NCBI GenBank assembly: GCA_028564705.1
Contig: JAPXFQ010001662.1
Location: forward strand, 4,958,001 to 5,022,000
DNA length: 64,000 nucleotides
Direction: 5' to 3'
Source of the DNA: Apricaphanius iberus
Taxonomy: Eukaryota > Chordata > Actinopteri > Cyprinodontiformes > Aphaniidae
Positions within the stretch are counted from its first letter, which is position 1, and every line of letters starts with the position of its first letter. This document shows positions 12,519 through 23,679 of this stretch, piece after piece. The notes under the pieces were generated by a model, which worked only from the letters and a program-made list of their open reading frames with translations, did not search any database and was not told the origin of the DNA. The translations under genes and the position numbers were made by a program.

Positions 12519-14323
12519 AGCCGCCAGGACGAAGGATAGAGTATTAAACGTGAGAAAACTTCTATAAAACTGACCATGTAAAAAGTGGCAGCTATAACGG
12601 GGTTGAGGCAGTCTATGGAGTGAGAGACTGCTGGAGCTTTTATTCAGACGCATGATTCACAGTGTGCAGCATGTGGTGTGGGGGATGCAGCGTTCCATAC
12701 GGTGGGAGAAAGCTCTATTAGCTCTAACTTTTTCTGGTATCCCATTAAAAGTACTTTGAACTGCAGGAGCAATTAGATTATACGTTTTTAATTAGTTGAT
12801 GCCAGTAAGTGGGCCTTTTAGTAATCCAACTTGTCTGTGTTAAAGTTCAGTTGATTGGTTATCAATGAATTTTACTCAAATGAGAATGTGCCTTTTAAAT
12901 GTTAAAGATTAATGGTGAAGCTTGTTTATCTTTGACTCTCTCCGCTGTTTCCCATGAGCCACAGATTGCAAAAAATCCATCAAATGTTGCCGCATGACAT
13001 GTGCTAATAAGCATGTGTCATCACTGTGTCACTTCAAAGGCATTAAAAGCCCGTGACAGGTATCGTCAAGCTGTTTGGTTGTGTATAGGTGTAAGCAGAA
13101 GCCTGAGTGCATGGGTAAAATAATAATTAGGCTGTCAAGTTTTTATTTTATTTATTTAATTAAATTTTTTAACTGAAACTGATCAGTCTCAAACCACAAG
13201 TGTTGCACATGTCTGTCACTGGAATATGACTAGACTGGATATTGATCCATACAAAACCTACCGTCTAGACTAAGAAAGATGCTCAGACTGGTCTATTTCC
13301 GTACTGTTTAATCCCTTTCCCCGTCGAGCCTCATTCTTCATACACACCAAAGTGATGAATGTGAGAATCCATATCCTGACTGTCGGAATGCTAAGCTACT
13401 GGAAGATGTAAACAATGCTCATTGAAAGCTGCTGTGTTTTATCGGCTGTCCAGTCTCTAATTAGAGTATAGAGACAGAACAATGTTATGTTAATATGAAT
13501 GTGAATTAAAGAGAGTATTTCAGAGATTATTCTTCCTGTGGAGCATGCATTGTTAGCTTTTTGCCTGCTGAGCTGCTGATGGATCTCGACATGCAACAAA
13601 AACCGAAACCATCTGTTTGTATTGCTAAGGCCAGCTGGTTCATGTACCAAACCAAAGCTTAGAACTCATTGTGTTTGTTCCAATGATGATTACCACAAAT
13701 GAGTATTTATTTATTCCTGTATTTTTTTATTTTGTTTCCTACAGTAATTATTTTTATTTTTTGCCCTGAGGTCCTTGCAAAGTGTTGAAAGATAAAGCAA
13801 TGAAAAAAGTTTGCAAATTGAGATTTTATTCATTATGGGCATGCATAGAAGTTGGAAATCTGAGATTCTAATAAAGATAGGTGTTACTTTCCAACAGTTA
13901 ATAGATTTAATGATATCATTTTGTTGCCACAATAAACAGAGTACAGTTGCTAGGCATCACTCCATTTTAAAACATGTAACAATTTGTTGGAAATGTTCTT
14001 TTAGTAATCAATACGATCATGTAGGGCTGGGTGATGTGGCATTTTATTTAAGTTGAGAAGCTCTGTGGGATGATTTGATTTAATTTTTCATTAACACTCT
14101 ACGAAAAAGGGTTTTGTTCTTGACTGATTTAATAAAAAAATTTCAAGATCCCACCTTTATCCTGGCCTAATTTGACACATTTTAAATATAGATGTACCAA
14201 AATGGCAGTTGTGGTCTTATGATATGTGATGTTAATAATGCTTTTATATTAGTTATACCTAATATTTATTTCCCTACATAATATTTTGACTCTTTCCTCA
14301 AACTTGGTCGATCAAAAACATGT

Positions 14324-14488
14324 CAGGGGTCCAGGGCCGCCAAACAGGCTGAGAACCATCTTGTTTTATGTTCTTAACTCAGACTGGTAGTGAGGAATAT
14401 TACCTGTGGCTGACATGTTAATAAGAACATAAAACGAGATGGTAACATTACAGAAAAAAGAACATACCAAAGAGTTTGAGAACCACTG
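14324..14488. mobile_element. Probable hAT-like MITE with internal palindrome
   Basis: The right end, GAGAACCACTG, is the reverse complement of the CAGTGGTTCTC terminus familiar from Charlie-type hAT elements. A possible left end, CAGGGGTCC, begins at 14324. Between them 14355-14376 and 14422-14443 form an inverted repeat (ACCATCTTGTTTTATG against its complement, one mismatch in 22). The flanking octamers do not match, so the borders are uncertain. Confidence 0.4.
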
Positions 14489-15139
14489 GTGTAAAGAAAC
14501 TGAGGACTATCAGATTAAAAAAATAGGAATCTTTTCCACCTATTGTCTGTTAAGAGGCTAGATGAACAAAACTGTTGGAAGCTATGATCCTTTTTTCACC
14601 ATCTAAAACGTTGGAATTCGTGTAGATTGGTTCAATACACTAACACTTGATTAAATTGTTGTCTCAATAGGTGTGCCTTTATCCTCTACTAGGCCTCCGG
14701 AAAACTAGTTGTGCATAAAGCAAAAAGAGATGACTAAATGATTGTTGGCTTTTTCCTTTCGAGGTACATTAAATGGAGCCTGATTTAAAGTTGAGAGGAG
14801 ATCAGAATGCTGGATCAGCTGGGCTTGTGGTGTAATTTGCCCTGAAAATCCAGACAGCTTATTGAATGAGATACTTTCCTACTTTGATATCCTAATATTG
14901 AGTTTGCAGGGTTGTTTTTGAACACCTTTTGTAGTAACACCACACACCCAAATAAATGTCTCGTCTCACAGAAAAGGGTTGTGTTCATGTTGTATGTGTG
15001 TCTGAGAAAATTAGAAACGTGCCAGGGAAATATTGCTAATGGTAGATAATGGAATTGGCTGTTTTTAAGCCACATTTCCATTCTCAGTTTTCTTACATCA
15101 TGTGTGTGGGTGTCGAGGTCAGTCACTAGAGATGAACGG

Positions 15140-15215
15140 ATAAGGCAAGGCAATTTTATATGTTTAGCACACTTTCAACACAAAGCAATTCAAGGTGCTT
15201 AAGAGAACATTTTGT
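15140..15215 (+). repeat. Fragment of a common fish interspersed repeat
   Basis: The string AAGGCAAGGCAATTTTATAT, then GCAATTCAAGGTGCTT, resembles a very abundant fish repeat (GGCAAGTTTATTTATATAGCAC-like, ending CAAAGTGCTTTACA). It is a short, diverged fragment with no boundaries that I can place. Confidence 0.35.
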
Positions 15216-17164
15216 CTAATTTCCAATGATGCTGAAAGTTGCTATGCTTTTGTTGTATTGATTTAGTAAAAGCACCCACGATGAAGAGTTATCTGGATTT
15301 ACTCGTGCTAATGTGGTGCATTCACTTACTATGGAAGGGGTTGATCAAAGTGAAACCCCTGGTGACCAGACATGTCAGGTCACCAGTGTTTTATTGCTCT
15401 GCTCAAACATTGAGCCAATCTCCAAAAAGTAAATGGTAGGCTATATTAAAAAGAGCAAATATTACATCCTGGATTAAATTAAATATTTTGAGATTTTACA
15501 TAAGACTCCTTTTATGCTCTCATCTACTTGGTGTCTCTTTCCTTTTGACTTCTACATCGGTTAACATTTAGGTCATCTGAAGAGTATTCACTTAAGTTAC
15601 ACATGTAGCTGATTGTAAAGGGGCAGCGGATTATGATGCACTTGATTATGTGCCTGATGCTGAATAAAGGATACTGCAGCTTAGAAATGGCAATGAAGCT
15701 CATTTAGTCTTGCTGATGATGGCAACCTCGTCTTAACAGAAAACCGTTAATCAGTGAATTGGGCCTTGAATTAAGTTAAGCCCGGCGGTATCTCGTAATT
15801 TCTGTTCTTTGGTGTTATATAAGGAGTTTATGTAGGCTTTATGTTCTCCTTCCTCCTTTCTAACATCCACCCAGGAGTGTGGCGGTGTCTTTGTGGTGTG
15901 TGTTACTACTCTTCTCTGCCGCTAAGAGAGGCTGCTAGTCATCAGAGGCTTCGTGGCCTGAAACCACATAGGCAGCTATGCATTAAATTGCTAATGTGCC
16001 CGGCAGAGATGCGTTATCCGTCCCATCGACGTGACAAGGGCATGGATGAACCAATCTGTTCAGCTGTCCATGAGATCAATGGAAAATGGGTTTTGCGGAT
16101 TTTGCTTGGCAGCGTGCAGAGTTGTCTCTTTAGAGACTTTTTTTTTTCCTTCTTTGAATTGGCTTTGTTTATGCCTTGCTGATTTGACAACCGCTGAACA
16201 ATGAGGCTGAAGTACCTTACCAGTTCCATCTACTCTCAGAGCGTCTCTGTGGAATAGCTCTCACACCTGGCTGACTCGATTTTTACCCTATCTTATTCTA
16301 GGGTTAGGTTTGTTGTTTGAGGTTTTCTTTAGCTGCAATATAAGAAGAAATAATTCCTAGATGTAGTGGTTACAGCCATGATTCTGAGAAGTTTTAAGAT
16401 ATGCTGTATGGGCACGCCGCATTTCGGAAATAAAAAGTGTTGGACTTTATTCCAAACGCTGAAATACAATGTCTGCATTTTCTTTTGTAACTCGTGTTGC
16501 AGCGCAGGGCATATTCTGTCGGTGTCGGAGCCTCAGACCTGAGGTTGATGAGGAATATGATTGACAGGAAAAGCACTCTTCAGATTTTTAATAGCTTTTG
16601 CTATAACATTAAGAGCATCTACTTCTTGCTAGTTACAAAAAATGGAATTTCTAAAGGCTTTAAAAATATCGACTATTTCTAATCATTAGAGGATCAAAAC
16701 ATTCCACGAATGCGGCTATTTAATTTAATCTTGTGGCTGCTTTATGTTTTAATCCAGAGTAAAGTTGTAGCAGCATGGCATCATCACTGGTATCTGTTTG
16801 GCAACTAAAACTGATTTGATGTTAATGGTGTATTCCATTTCTAGTCGGAAATGAGAATTTTCGACTTCCGAAAGCAAAAACTCTACTTCAAGTCGGACTT
16901 CCTGGGATGGATATCTTTGCACACCTGATTCGTAACAAAATTACCAGTACAGTTTCGTTTACTCAGAAGGGTCAGAGAGACCCTTAGTATCGGGCTAGGT
17001 TATTAAACAGTATTCCTGTTTATTCATGCGAAGCCTTAAAATGGTGTGAAATAACTGTAAGCCTTCCTATACTCTAGAGATGTAGGAAAAATAAAAATCA
17101 GAATATATAACAAATCTCTACATGATTGTCAACCTTCATAAATATCACCATGAATATTCCCAAA

Positions 17165-17275
17165 GCTAAACCTAATGATTGCATCATACTACGGGGCTGC
17201 TTTTTTTCAGCAGGGATGGTTGGATGATGTACACAGCTAAACACAGAGCAATCCTGGACAGAAAAAGCTGAAGTT
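17165..17275 (+). pseudogene. Tc1-type transposase fragment
   Basis: The sequence CATCATACTACGGGGCTGCT, followed by TTTTCAGCAGGGATGG and CAGAGCAATCCTGGACAG, resembles the stretch of fish Tc1 transposase genes that encodes the GG(S/N)xMLWGCF motif and the residues after it. No open frame remains. A second piece of the same transposase region lies at 17463-17515. Probably the remains of one or two old elements. Confidence 0.45.
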
Positions 17276-17462
17276 GGGGAATTTTAGTGTAAAGAACAGG
17301 GGTTAAGGAGTTTGCTCTAAAGAAATTACAACAAATTAACAAAGTGGATTGAATTGAATTTAAATCTCTAAATTACAAAAGTCCATCTTTCATTAAATGC
17401 AATTAGTAATCTATCAATATATTTGCTTCGATTTGAAAAGAGATTCATGTTATTTAACTCTA

Positions 17463-17515
17463 TGTCCAGCCAAGTTTGGCAGCATCATGCTGAGGGGATG
17501 TTTTACTACATTGGA
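17463..17515 (+). pseudogene. Tc1-type transposase fragment
   Basis: AAGTTTGGCAGCATCATGCT followed by GAGGGGATGTTTTACTAC resembles DNA encoding the conserved GGSIMLWGCF block of Tc1 transposases. Only this block is recognisable. The surrounding frame (17423-17647) is probably accidental. Confidence 0.4.
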
Positions 17516-18443
17516 GGCCAGCTGCAGTGGAGTCATTTACATCATAGCACATCAGGAGCCCCCGACGTAAAAGTAAAGCTCATCCAGTCTGAGCTGGTAA
17601 AAGCTGGTGCAGACTCAGCCGGTGGAGGCGACGGGGAGGTTCAATAAATATAAACTACTCCGATTTTTATTTGTTAAAAACAAAAGCTCCAATCATTCTG
17701 CTTCCACTTCAAAATGATGGCCCTACAATGTGTTGCTTTATCAAATAAAATACTAATAGAATAGAACCTCAAACTTCCATGTAGTGCGGCAAAACGCAAA
17801 AATCTTCAGAGGGGACCTTATGTGCGGTACATTCAGTTTGACTGATAAAACGATCTAAACTAAGCTTAAGACCAAATAATGTCAGGACGTTGCAGAGATC
17901 AGCAGCACCTTGATCTCATTGCAACATTACCTCATGGGATGATTAAATAAGGCTGACTTACTCGATGAAATATGAATCAAAAAGAATTTCTCTAGTGTGT
18001 TAGAGCTTTCGTACTCACGACGAGGTTATCATGCTCACTCTGTACACCTCCCAGGTAATTGGCCTTTAGCTGACTTCTCCGTCTGACATTAGGAGTATTT
18101 TCCCATCCCAGATTAATTACCATGTGGTGAAGGGGCCTCTAAATTTTAATCCGGAGTTCCTCTGGAGCGCTTTTTTTTCTTTCTGAAGACATTCAGCTCT
18201 TTCTCTCGGCTGTTAACCACCTTTCCAACCCCCACGGCTTACCTCAGCTACAGTCTGAGTTGGCTCCTCTTTAAAGTGGGATTCCTGATATTTAGATACT
18301 TAGATCTAAGATGGCGCCGCGGATGGACGCCTCGGTACTTCGCTCCCTAGTACTTGATACAATTTTACTTTTTTGCGTAGTTTTCTGCACTCCCTCTGCT
18401 ATTAAAATGAGCAGAGAGGAAATCCTACAAATAGGGCTATCCA

Positions 18444-21116
18444 GTGCCGGACATTTTTTCACCGGTTTTTAATCAACCAGACTACTTTATGGAGATTCTG
18501 ACTGGAGGAGCAGCAGCGCTCTGTGGATTTAGACGGAGACGCCGACGAGGGAAACGAGCTGGTGTGCTCGTTAAATTGCGACAGCGGGGATTACGCACCG
18601 CTCTCCCATCCATACACCTGGGGAACGTTCGCTCTCTGCCTAACAAAATGGATGAATTGCTCCTTCTCCTATCCAAGAACTCAGACTGTCGTCGTTCTGC
18701 AGCCTTTTGCTTCACTGAAACCTGGTCCAGTGAACACATCCCGGACAGCGCACTACAGCTGCCGTGCTTCCAGCTGTTCCGAGCGGACAGCTGCCCCGAA
18801 CTGTCTGGGAAGTCAAAGGGAGGAGGAACGTGTTTCTACATTAACGAAGGTTGGTGTACAGATGTCACAGTGTTAAAGAAGACATGCAGCCCTCACCTAG
18901 AGACTTTCTTCATAAACTGTAAACTATTTTATTCACCGCGGGAGTTCGCCTCGTTTGTGCTGGTCGCTGTATACATTCCACCGCAGGCGTGTGTAACGGA
19001 GGCGTTACATCACCTCGCCGACCAGATCACAGACGTGGAGAAAACTCACCCGGACTCTCTGCTAATCATTCTCGGGGATTTTAATAGAGCAAATCTCAAA
19101 CTTGAATTGCCTAAATATAGACAACACGTGACGTGTCCCACCAGGGACATGAACACTTTGGACCACTGCTACACCACAATAAAGACTGCATATCGCTCTG
19201 TCCCCCGTGCTGCTTTGGGACTTTCTGACCACTGCCTGGTCCACCTCATCCCATCTTACAAGCAGAAGCTGAAATCTGCTAAGCCTGTAGTAAGAACTGT
19301 GAAGAAATGGACAGATGAGTCAAAGATGCAGTTACAGGCCTGCTTTGACTGCACTGATTGGAGCGTCTTTGAAGCAGCAGCCTCAGACCTGGACGAACTG
19401 ACTGACACTGTGACATCTTACATCAGCTTTTGTGAGGACATGTGTGTGCAGACCAAAACCTTCTGCACGTTCAACAACAATAAAACATGGTTCACTGCAG
19501 AACTGAGACGGCTACACCAGGACAAGGAGGAGGCCTACAGGAGTGGGGATCGGGACCTGTACAAGCAGGCCAGGAACAAGCTGACAAAGGAGATCAAGGC
19601 AGCAAAAAGGAACTACAGTGCAAAACTGAAGGAGCGTTTTTCTGCCAACGACTCTTCTGCAGTTTGGAAGGGCCTGCAGACCATTACCAACTACAGGAGA
19701 CCATCCCCCCACCCTGTGGGGAGCCCCCGCCTGGCTGAGGACCTCAACGACTTTTTCTCCAGGTTTGAAACAACTTTCACACCTTCCACCTCCCCCACCA
19801 TCTCCATCACAAAAGGCCTAGCATCACCCCAAACCATCCCCATACCTGACCCCCTGCCTGCGCTGACGATCTGTGAACAGGATGTGCGCCAACTATTTCA
19901 GAGACAGAGGATTAAGAAGGCATCAGGTCCTGATGGAGTGTCTCCGTCCTGTCTGGAAGTCTGTGCTGACCAGCTGGCTCCCATCTTCAGTCAGATCTTC
20001 AATAACTCCCTGGAGCTGTGTGAGGTCCCCTCCTGCCTCAAACGCTCCACCATCATCCCGGTTCCCAAGAAGTCCCCTGTCACAGGATTAAATGACTACA
20101 GACCAGTTGCCCTGACATCTGTGGTCATGAAATCCTTTGAGCGACTGGTGCTGTCCCACCTGAAGGGAATCACGGATCCCCTGCTAGACCCCCTGCAGTT
20201 CGCCTATAGAGCAAACAGGTCAGTGGATGATGCAGTCAACATGGCTCTCCACTACATCCTGCACCACCTAGACTCTGCAGGTACCTACGCTCGGGTCCTG
20301 TTTGTGGACTTCAGCTCTGCATTCAACACCATCGTCCCAGAGCTCCTCCACCAAAAACTGTCCCAGCTCACCGTGCCTCCCTCCACCTGTCAGTGGATTA
20401 CCAGTTTCCTGACTGACAGGAGGCAGCAGGTGAAACTGGGTAACTTCACATCCAGCACCCGGTCCCTCAGCATCGGCGCCCCCCAGGGATTTGTTCTCTC
20501 CCCACTGCTTTTCTCCCTTTACACCACTGATTGCACGTCAAGAGACCCTTCTGTGAAACTCCTGAAGTTTGCAGATGACACCACCTTCATTGGACTCATC
20601 CGTGACGGCGACGAGTCTGCATACAGAAGGGAGGTGGAACAGCTGGTCCTCTGGTGCAGTCAGAACCACCTGGAGCTAAACCCGCTCAAAACTGTGGAGA
20701 TGACAGTGGACTTCAGGAAGAGACCCCCTGCAACATCTCCTCTCATAATCACCAACAGGCCAGTCCCCAAAGTAGAGTCTTTCAGGTTCCTAGGATCCAC
20801 CATCACACGGGACCTGAAGTGGACCTCCCACATTGACTATATAAGGAAGAAGGCCCAGCAAAGGCTGTACTTTCTGCGTCAGCTCAGAAAGTTCAACCTG
20901 CCTCAGGAACTGCTGACCATATTCTACACAGCAATAGTCCAGTCTGTCCTGACCTCATCCATCTCTGTCTGGTTCGGATCCGCCACCAGGCAAGACAGGG
21001 ACAGACTGCAGAGAACAGTCAGGTCCTCAGAGAGGATCATAGGTACTGATCTTCCCTCCATTGAGGACCTTTTTCCGGGCCAGGGTCAGGAAGCGGGCCA
21101 GAAAAATCACCACTGA
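18444..21116 (+). CDS. LINE endonuclease-reverse transcriptase (L2-like), frameshifted near its end
   Basis: This 890-codon open frame encodes an apurinic-type endonuclease followed by a reverse transcriptase. Together these nick target DNA and copy the LINE RNA in place. Numbered from the frame start (a GTG), the endonuclease motifs are GNVRSL at about 60, FTETW at about 90, GDFN at 211-214 and SDH at 261-263. In the RT, the A-box aspartate is in FVDFSSAFNT (D622) and FADD lies at 709-712. The PQG block reads PQGFVLSP, where this clade usually has Cys after PQG. The first in-frame ATG is at 18489. Another ATG at 18407 opens a 21-codon frame in a different phase and may be the ancestral start, cut off by a frameshift. 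The frame ends early at 21116 because of a shift in a run of Ts near 21070; the expected C-terminus continues in the next frame. Confidence 0.85.
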   Translation: MPDIFSPVFNQPDYFMEILTGGAAALCGFRRRRRRGKRAGVLVKLRQRGLRTALPSIHLGNVRSLPNKMDELLLLLSKNSDCRRSAAFCFTETWSSEHIPDSALQLPCFQLFRADSCPELSGKSKGGGTCFYINEGWCTDVTVLKKTCSPHLETFFINCKLFYSPREFASFVLVAVYIPPQACVTEALHHLADQITDVEKTHPDSLLIILGDFNRANLKLELPKYRQHVTCPTRDMNTLDHCYTTIKTAYRSVPRAALGLSDHCLVHLIPSYKQKLKSAKPVVRTVKKWTDESKMQLQACFDCTDWSVFEAAASDLDELTDTVTSYISFCEDMCVQTKTFCTFNNNKTWFTAELRRLHQDKEEAYRSGDRDLYKQARNKLTKEIKAAKRNYSAKLKERFSANDSSAVWKGLQTITNYRRPSPHPVGSPRLAEDLNDFFSRFETTFTPSTSPTISITKGLASPQTIPIPDPLPALTICEQDVRQLFQRQRIKKASGPDGVSPSCLEVCADQLAPIFSQIFNNSLELCEVPSCLKRSTIIPVPKKSPVTGLNDYRPVALTSVVMKSFERLVLSHLKGITDPLLDPLQFAYRANRSVDDAVNMALHYILHHLDSAGTYARVLFVDFSSAFNTIVPELLHQKLSQLTVPPSTCQWITSFLTDRRQQVKLGNFTSSTRSLSIGAPQGFVLSPLLFSLYTTDCTSRDPSVKLLKFADDTTFIGLIRDGDESAYRREVEQLVLWCSQNHLELNPLKTVEMTVDFRKRPPATSPLIITNRPVPKVESFRFLGSTITRDLKWTSHIDYIRKKAQQRLYFLRQLRKFNLPQELLTIFYTAIVQSVLTSSISVWFGSATRQDRDRLQRTVRSSERIIGTDLPSIEDLFPGQGQEAGQKNHH

Positions 21117-21249
21117 CCCCTCACACCCTGGCCACAATCTGTTTAGGCTCCTCCCCTCAGGCCGGCGTTACAGAGCGCTGTACGCCAAAACCACGCGACA
21201 CAAGAACAGTTTCTTCCCCCAGGCTGTCGCTCTGATGAACTCTGAATAG
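21070..21249 (+). pseudogene. Displaced C-terminus of the LINE protein
   Basis: In the +1 frame relative to the long LINE frame the sequence reads RARVRKRARKIT, then LFRLLPSGRRYRALY and NSFFPQAVALMN, the conserved C-terminal segment of L2-type proteins. It begins where the long frame loses homology, in the T run at 21070-21075, which suits a one-base insertion. It stops at TAG 21247-21249. This copy therefore cannot make the complete protein unless ribosomes shift frame. Confidence 0.8.
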
Positions 21250-21924
21250 TCACAGAGTGTGTGTCCACTCACATGAACAATAAACTAAAACTCTGCACTG
21301 CTGTATATACTTACTGTATATACTGACTGTACAATAACCCTGGTTTGGTGTATATATTATCCTTTATTTTTATTTTTATTCATTTTATTTTTTTTCCGTT
21401 TTTTAATTTCACTTATTTAAGTTCTGTACTGGAGAGAAAAGTTGCCGGAGTCAAATTCCTTGTATGTGTCATACTTGGCCATTAAAGCTGATTCTGATTC
21501 TGATTTATGCCTGGCTGCCGATTGAATCATTGAATTGGGAAAAGCTGAGACCTGTTTTGTGTTTTGGATTGCTGGTTTTGAATTAGCGGTACAGTCAGTC
21601 GGCTTTGTCTTTAAAGCCGTCACAAAACGATTCTGATCTTATTTTAATAACCCAAAGCCTGACTTCAGAGCTTTTGGCAATGCCACAAAGGCTCAGAATG
21701 TGAATGGAGAACTTGCTGTTCACTTGTAAAAACTCAAAGCAGCTTAATATTCCTTAGATCCTTTCAAAATCAGAATCAAATAATCTGTTCTCTGTTCCTT
21801 CATGTTTTTTTGTTTATTTACTTTCATCTCTGCCTAAGACGAATTGATCCCAGCACAGAATGTCAACTGTGTTTTACATTATACTAAACCATCTTTGTCT
21901 TCTGCTTTTATTGTGTTTCTTCAG

Positions 21925-22033
21925 GTTCAACTACAGATCAACCCACCATCTCACCACCAATGGCTTCTACGAGTTCCTCAACTGGTTTGATGAAAGGGCC
22001 TGGTACCCCCTGGGCAGGATTGTTGGTGGAACA
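21925..22033 (+). CDS. stt3b: STT3B exon: first luminal loop segment
   Basis: This internal exon of the oligosaccharyltransferase catalytic subunit STT3B contributes the last base of a Trp codon and then 36 codons. It encodes FNYRSTHHL, then [19 protein letters not shown] and IVGGT. This is the first luminal loop of STT3, near the lipid-linked donor and metal site. The motifs STHHL and [10 protein letters not shown] match STT3B rather than its paralogue STT3A (which has TTRFL and YKFHNWFDDR). The borders are acceptor TTCAG at 21920-21924 and donor GTGAGT at 22034. The next exon joins in phase 0 to give GGT-VYPGL. The L2 LINE lies just upstream in the same orientation. Confidence 0.93.
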
Positions 22034-23019
22034 GTGAGTGTCTCTTGGAAACGAATCAAACATGCTGTAAAAGCTGCCTGTTTCTTCTTCATTTTATTGC
22101 ATCCAAAGCTGCATTTAATAACACCCATAACGTTGTTTTGCCCTGAATTTGTCAGGCTGGTGAAGATGGGCTCAAATGTGCCTGTTTTATGTGAGAACAG
22201 ACAAGGTATTGCAAAGTTTTGTATTTTTTTCTTTCTGTGGATCACGGGTTGCTTTTATTGTTTAAGGGTTTCATAAAGTTTTGTCTGCCCTAAAAATAAG
22301 AAGTTGCTGCATTATTTCTGTCAATGCCCAGTTTTTAATTTGTTTGTTCCTATTGAGTAGAAGAGTAGGATGGTTGATATCAATATTCTCCAGGTTTCTC
22401 TTTAGCCTCTTTCGCCCCAGAATTGGTGCCAGCATCAGTGGGCCTTTTGGTCCTTCATAAGAGCTTTTTGAAAAAGATTACGCCATGCCGAGATTCAGGG
22501 TGGGGGTGTCCGGGCTGTCGACGTGCAGGGTTGTATATAAACCGTGAGGCGGTAAGCATAGCAAATAGTTGGACATAACTTGTTTTTATCCCAATTGAAG
22601 CCCCGCTCAAGTCTTTTTGCGAGCTGCTCCAAAAGGTGGTCATCCGTCCCAGTCCCCATGAACTGTCTGGTGATCTGCTCTGCAGTTTGCCATCTCAGTT
22701 GATATAGTTTACAAATGCCAAATAAACTCCCTGTGTTTACTTGCATTTTACATATTGTAAAACTGGGGGATTATGGCTTAAAAATTAAGTCTCCGATATT
22801 TTTTCATACCAAATCTGATTTCTTTTAGATTTTTCTGTCTGTGTTTTCTTTAAAATAAATTGCAAGTAACTAAAAATATTTTCAAAAATTTGCTTTTATT
22901 ACAGCTTTCTGTTCCAGAGCTGACCTGAATTTAAAGTCTGTCTAAAAATGAGCTTTAACACACATCCTCATAACACCATCCTCTGTTGCAGTAATGGGTA
23001 ATCTTCATGAGACCAGGGT

Positions 23020-23150
23020 TGTGACAATATTGCAGTGTTACTACGAAGCTTGCTGACACGAATGCCCCAATATTCCTGCATCACCATGACGCATTCATTA
23101 GACACACTATGCCGGAAATATTGCCCTAATATGCCGACATGGTGTGTATG
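23020..23150 (-). repeat. Dispersed repeat, copy B of an inverted pair with 5700-5840
   Basis: The reverse complement shares GATGCAGGAATAT, GGCATTCGTG and flanking blocks in the same order with 5700-5840. The segment GTTGTGACAATATTGCAG at its left edge is reminiscent of the terminus of fish hAT-type repeats. The family was not identified. Confidence 0.5.
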
Positions 23151-23637
23151 AAAACGTCTTTAATTTTTCCCTTCTTCCCATCAGTCTTCGTCAGCTGTAT
23201 ACTTCCTACCTTGTGTCCTTTTTTGATATTTTCATTTTCAATTTTCATTTTCTTTGTCTTCCATTTTCCTCTTTCCTCCGGAGTCTTTGGTTCCTGTCTT
23301 GCGCTTCTCCGTTCTTCCTCTCTTCCTGTAATATTTTCTTCTTCCCTCCCCCTCTCTTCCTTCCTGGAGGAAGACTACTTTACTCCTCTCTCCATCTGAC
23401 CAAATAAATAAACTAAAATAACAGTGAGATGTTAACATCTGCTGTATTAAAAAAAAAAAAGACAGATAAAGACAACCATGATGTCTCATTCAGACCTTGC
23501 CTCAGACTGAGCTCTTCCTGTTTTTAAATCGGTATGAAATATCTTTCAGTGATGACTACTTTTTCACTAATCTCTACTACTAAAAAGTAGGATAATTTTT
23601 AGCGCATGTTTACTGTCTCAAAATTCAGCAATTTATA

Positions 23638-23679
23638 GGAAATGTATTTATAGCATTGCTATGCTATAAATACATTTCC
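23638..23679. repeat. Perfect 18-bp hairpin with 6-nt loop
   Basis: GGAAATGTATTTATAGCA at 23638-23655 is the exact reverse complement of TGCTATAAATACATTTCC at 23662-23679. The loop is TTGCTA. The stem is shorter than a usual microRNA precursor and no function is apparent. Confidence 0.9.

Larger units (their letters stand above)
18308..21506 (+). mobile_element. L2-clade LINE, nearly full length
   Basis: A 3.2-kb non-LTR retrotransposon in the same orientation as STT3B. It has a GC-rich 5' start (AAGATGGCGCCGCG), one endonuclease/reverse transcriptase reading frame, a 3' UTR and a 3' end of short tandem repeats: TGATTC at 21489 and 21495, then TGATTT. Ending in such short repeats rather than poly(A), with this protein type, points to the L2 group. 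The exact 5' border and a target duplication could not be fixed. The 3' end lies about 420 bp upstream of the exon at 21925, and the sense strand carries an AATAAA at 21279-21284. Confidence 0.85.
1..21924 (+). other. stt3b: Upstream intron of stt3b (partial, 3' part)
   Basis: This stretch precedes the first recognisable STT3B exon and ends in a pyrimidine-rich tract with acceptor TTCAG at 21920-21924. I found no sequence encoding the STT3 residues expected just before the exon (the FDPW motif), so the preceding exon lies left of the window. The intron breaks a Trp codon after its second base (phase 2). Apart from the repeats and LINE listed separately, it is unremarkable AT-rich sequence in which I see no supportable gene. 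Short reading frames (longest 1817-2404, minus) match nothing I know. Confidence 0.8.

Noticed and set aside
15841..16182. 113-codon frame considered as a possible upstream STT3B exon
   Set aside because: No STT3 motif (such as FDPW) occurs in it and no suitable splice borders with a matching phase were seen.
16840..16915. Repeated GTCGGAA and CGACTTCC motifs, considered as a MITE
   Set aside because: The motifs are short, and I could not find paired ends or a target duplication to define an element.
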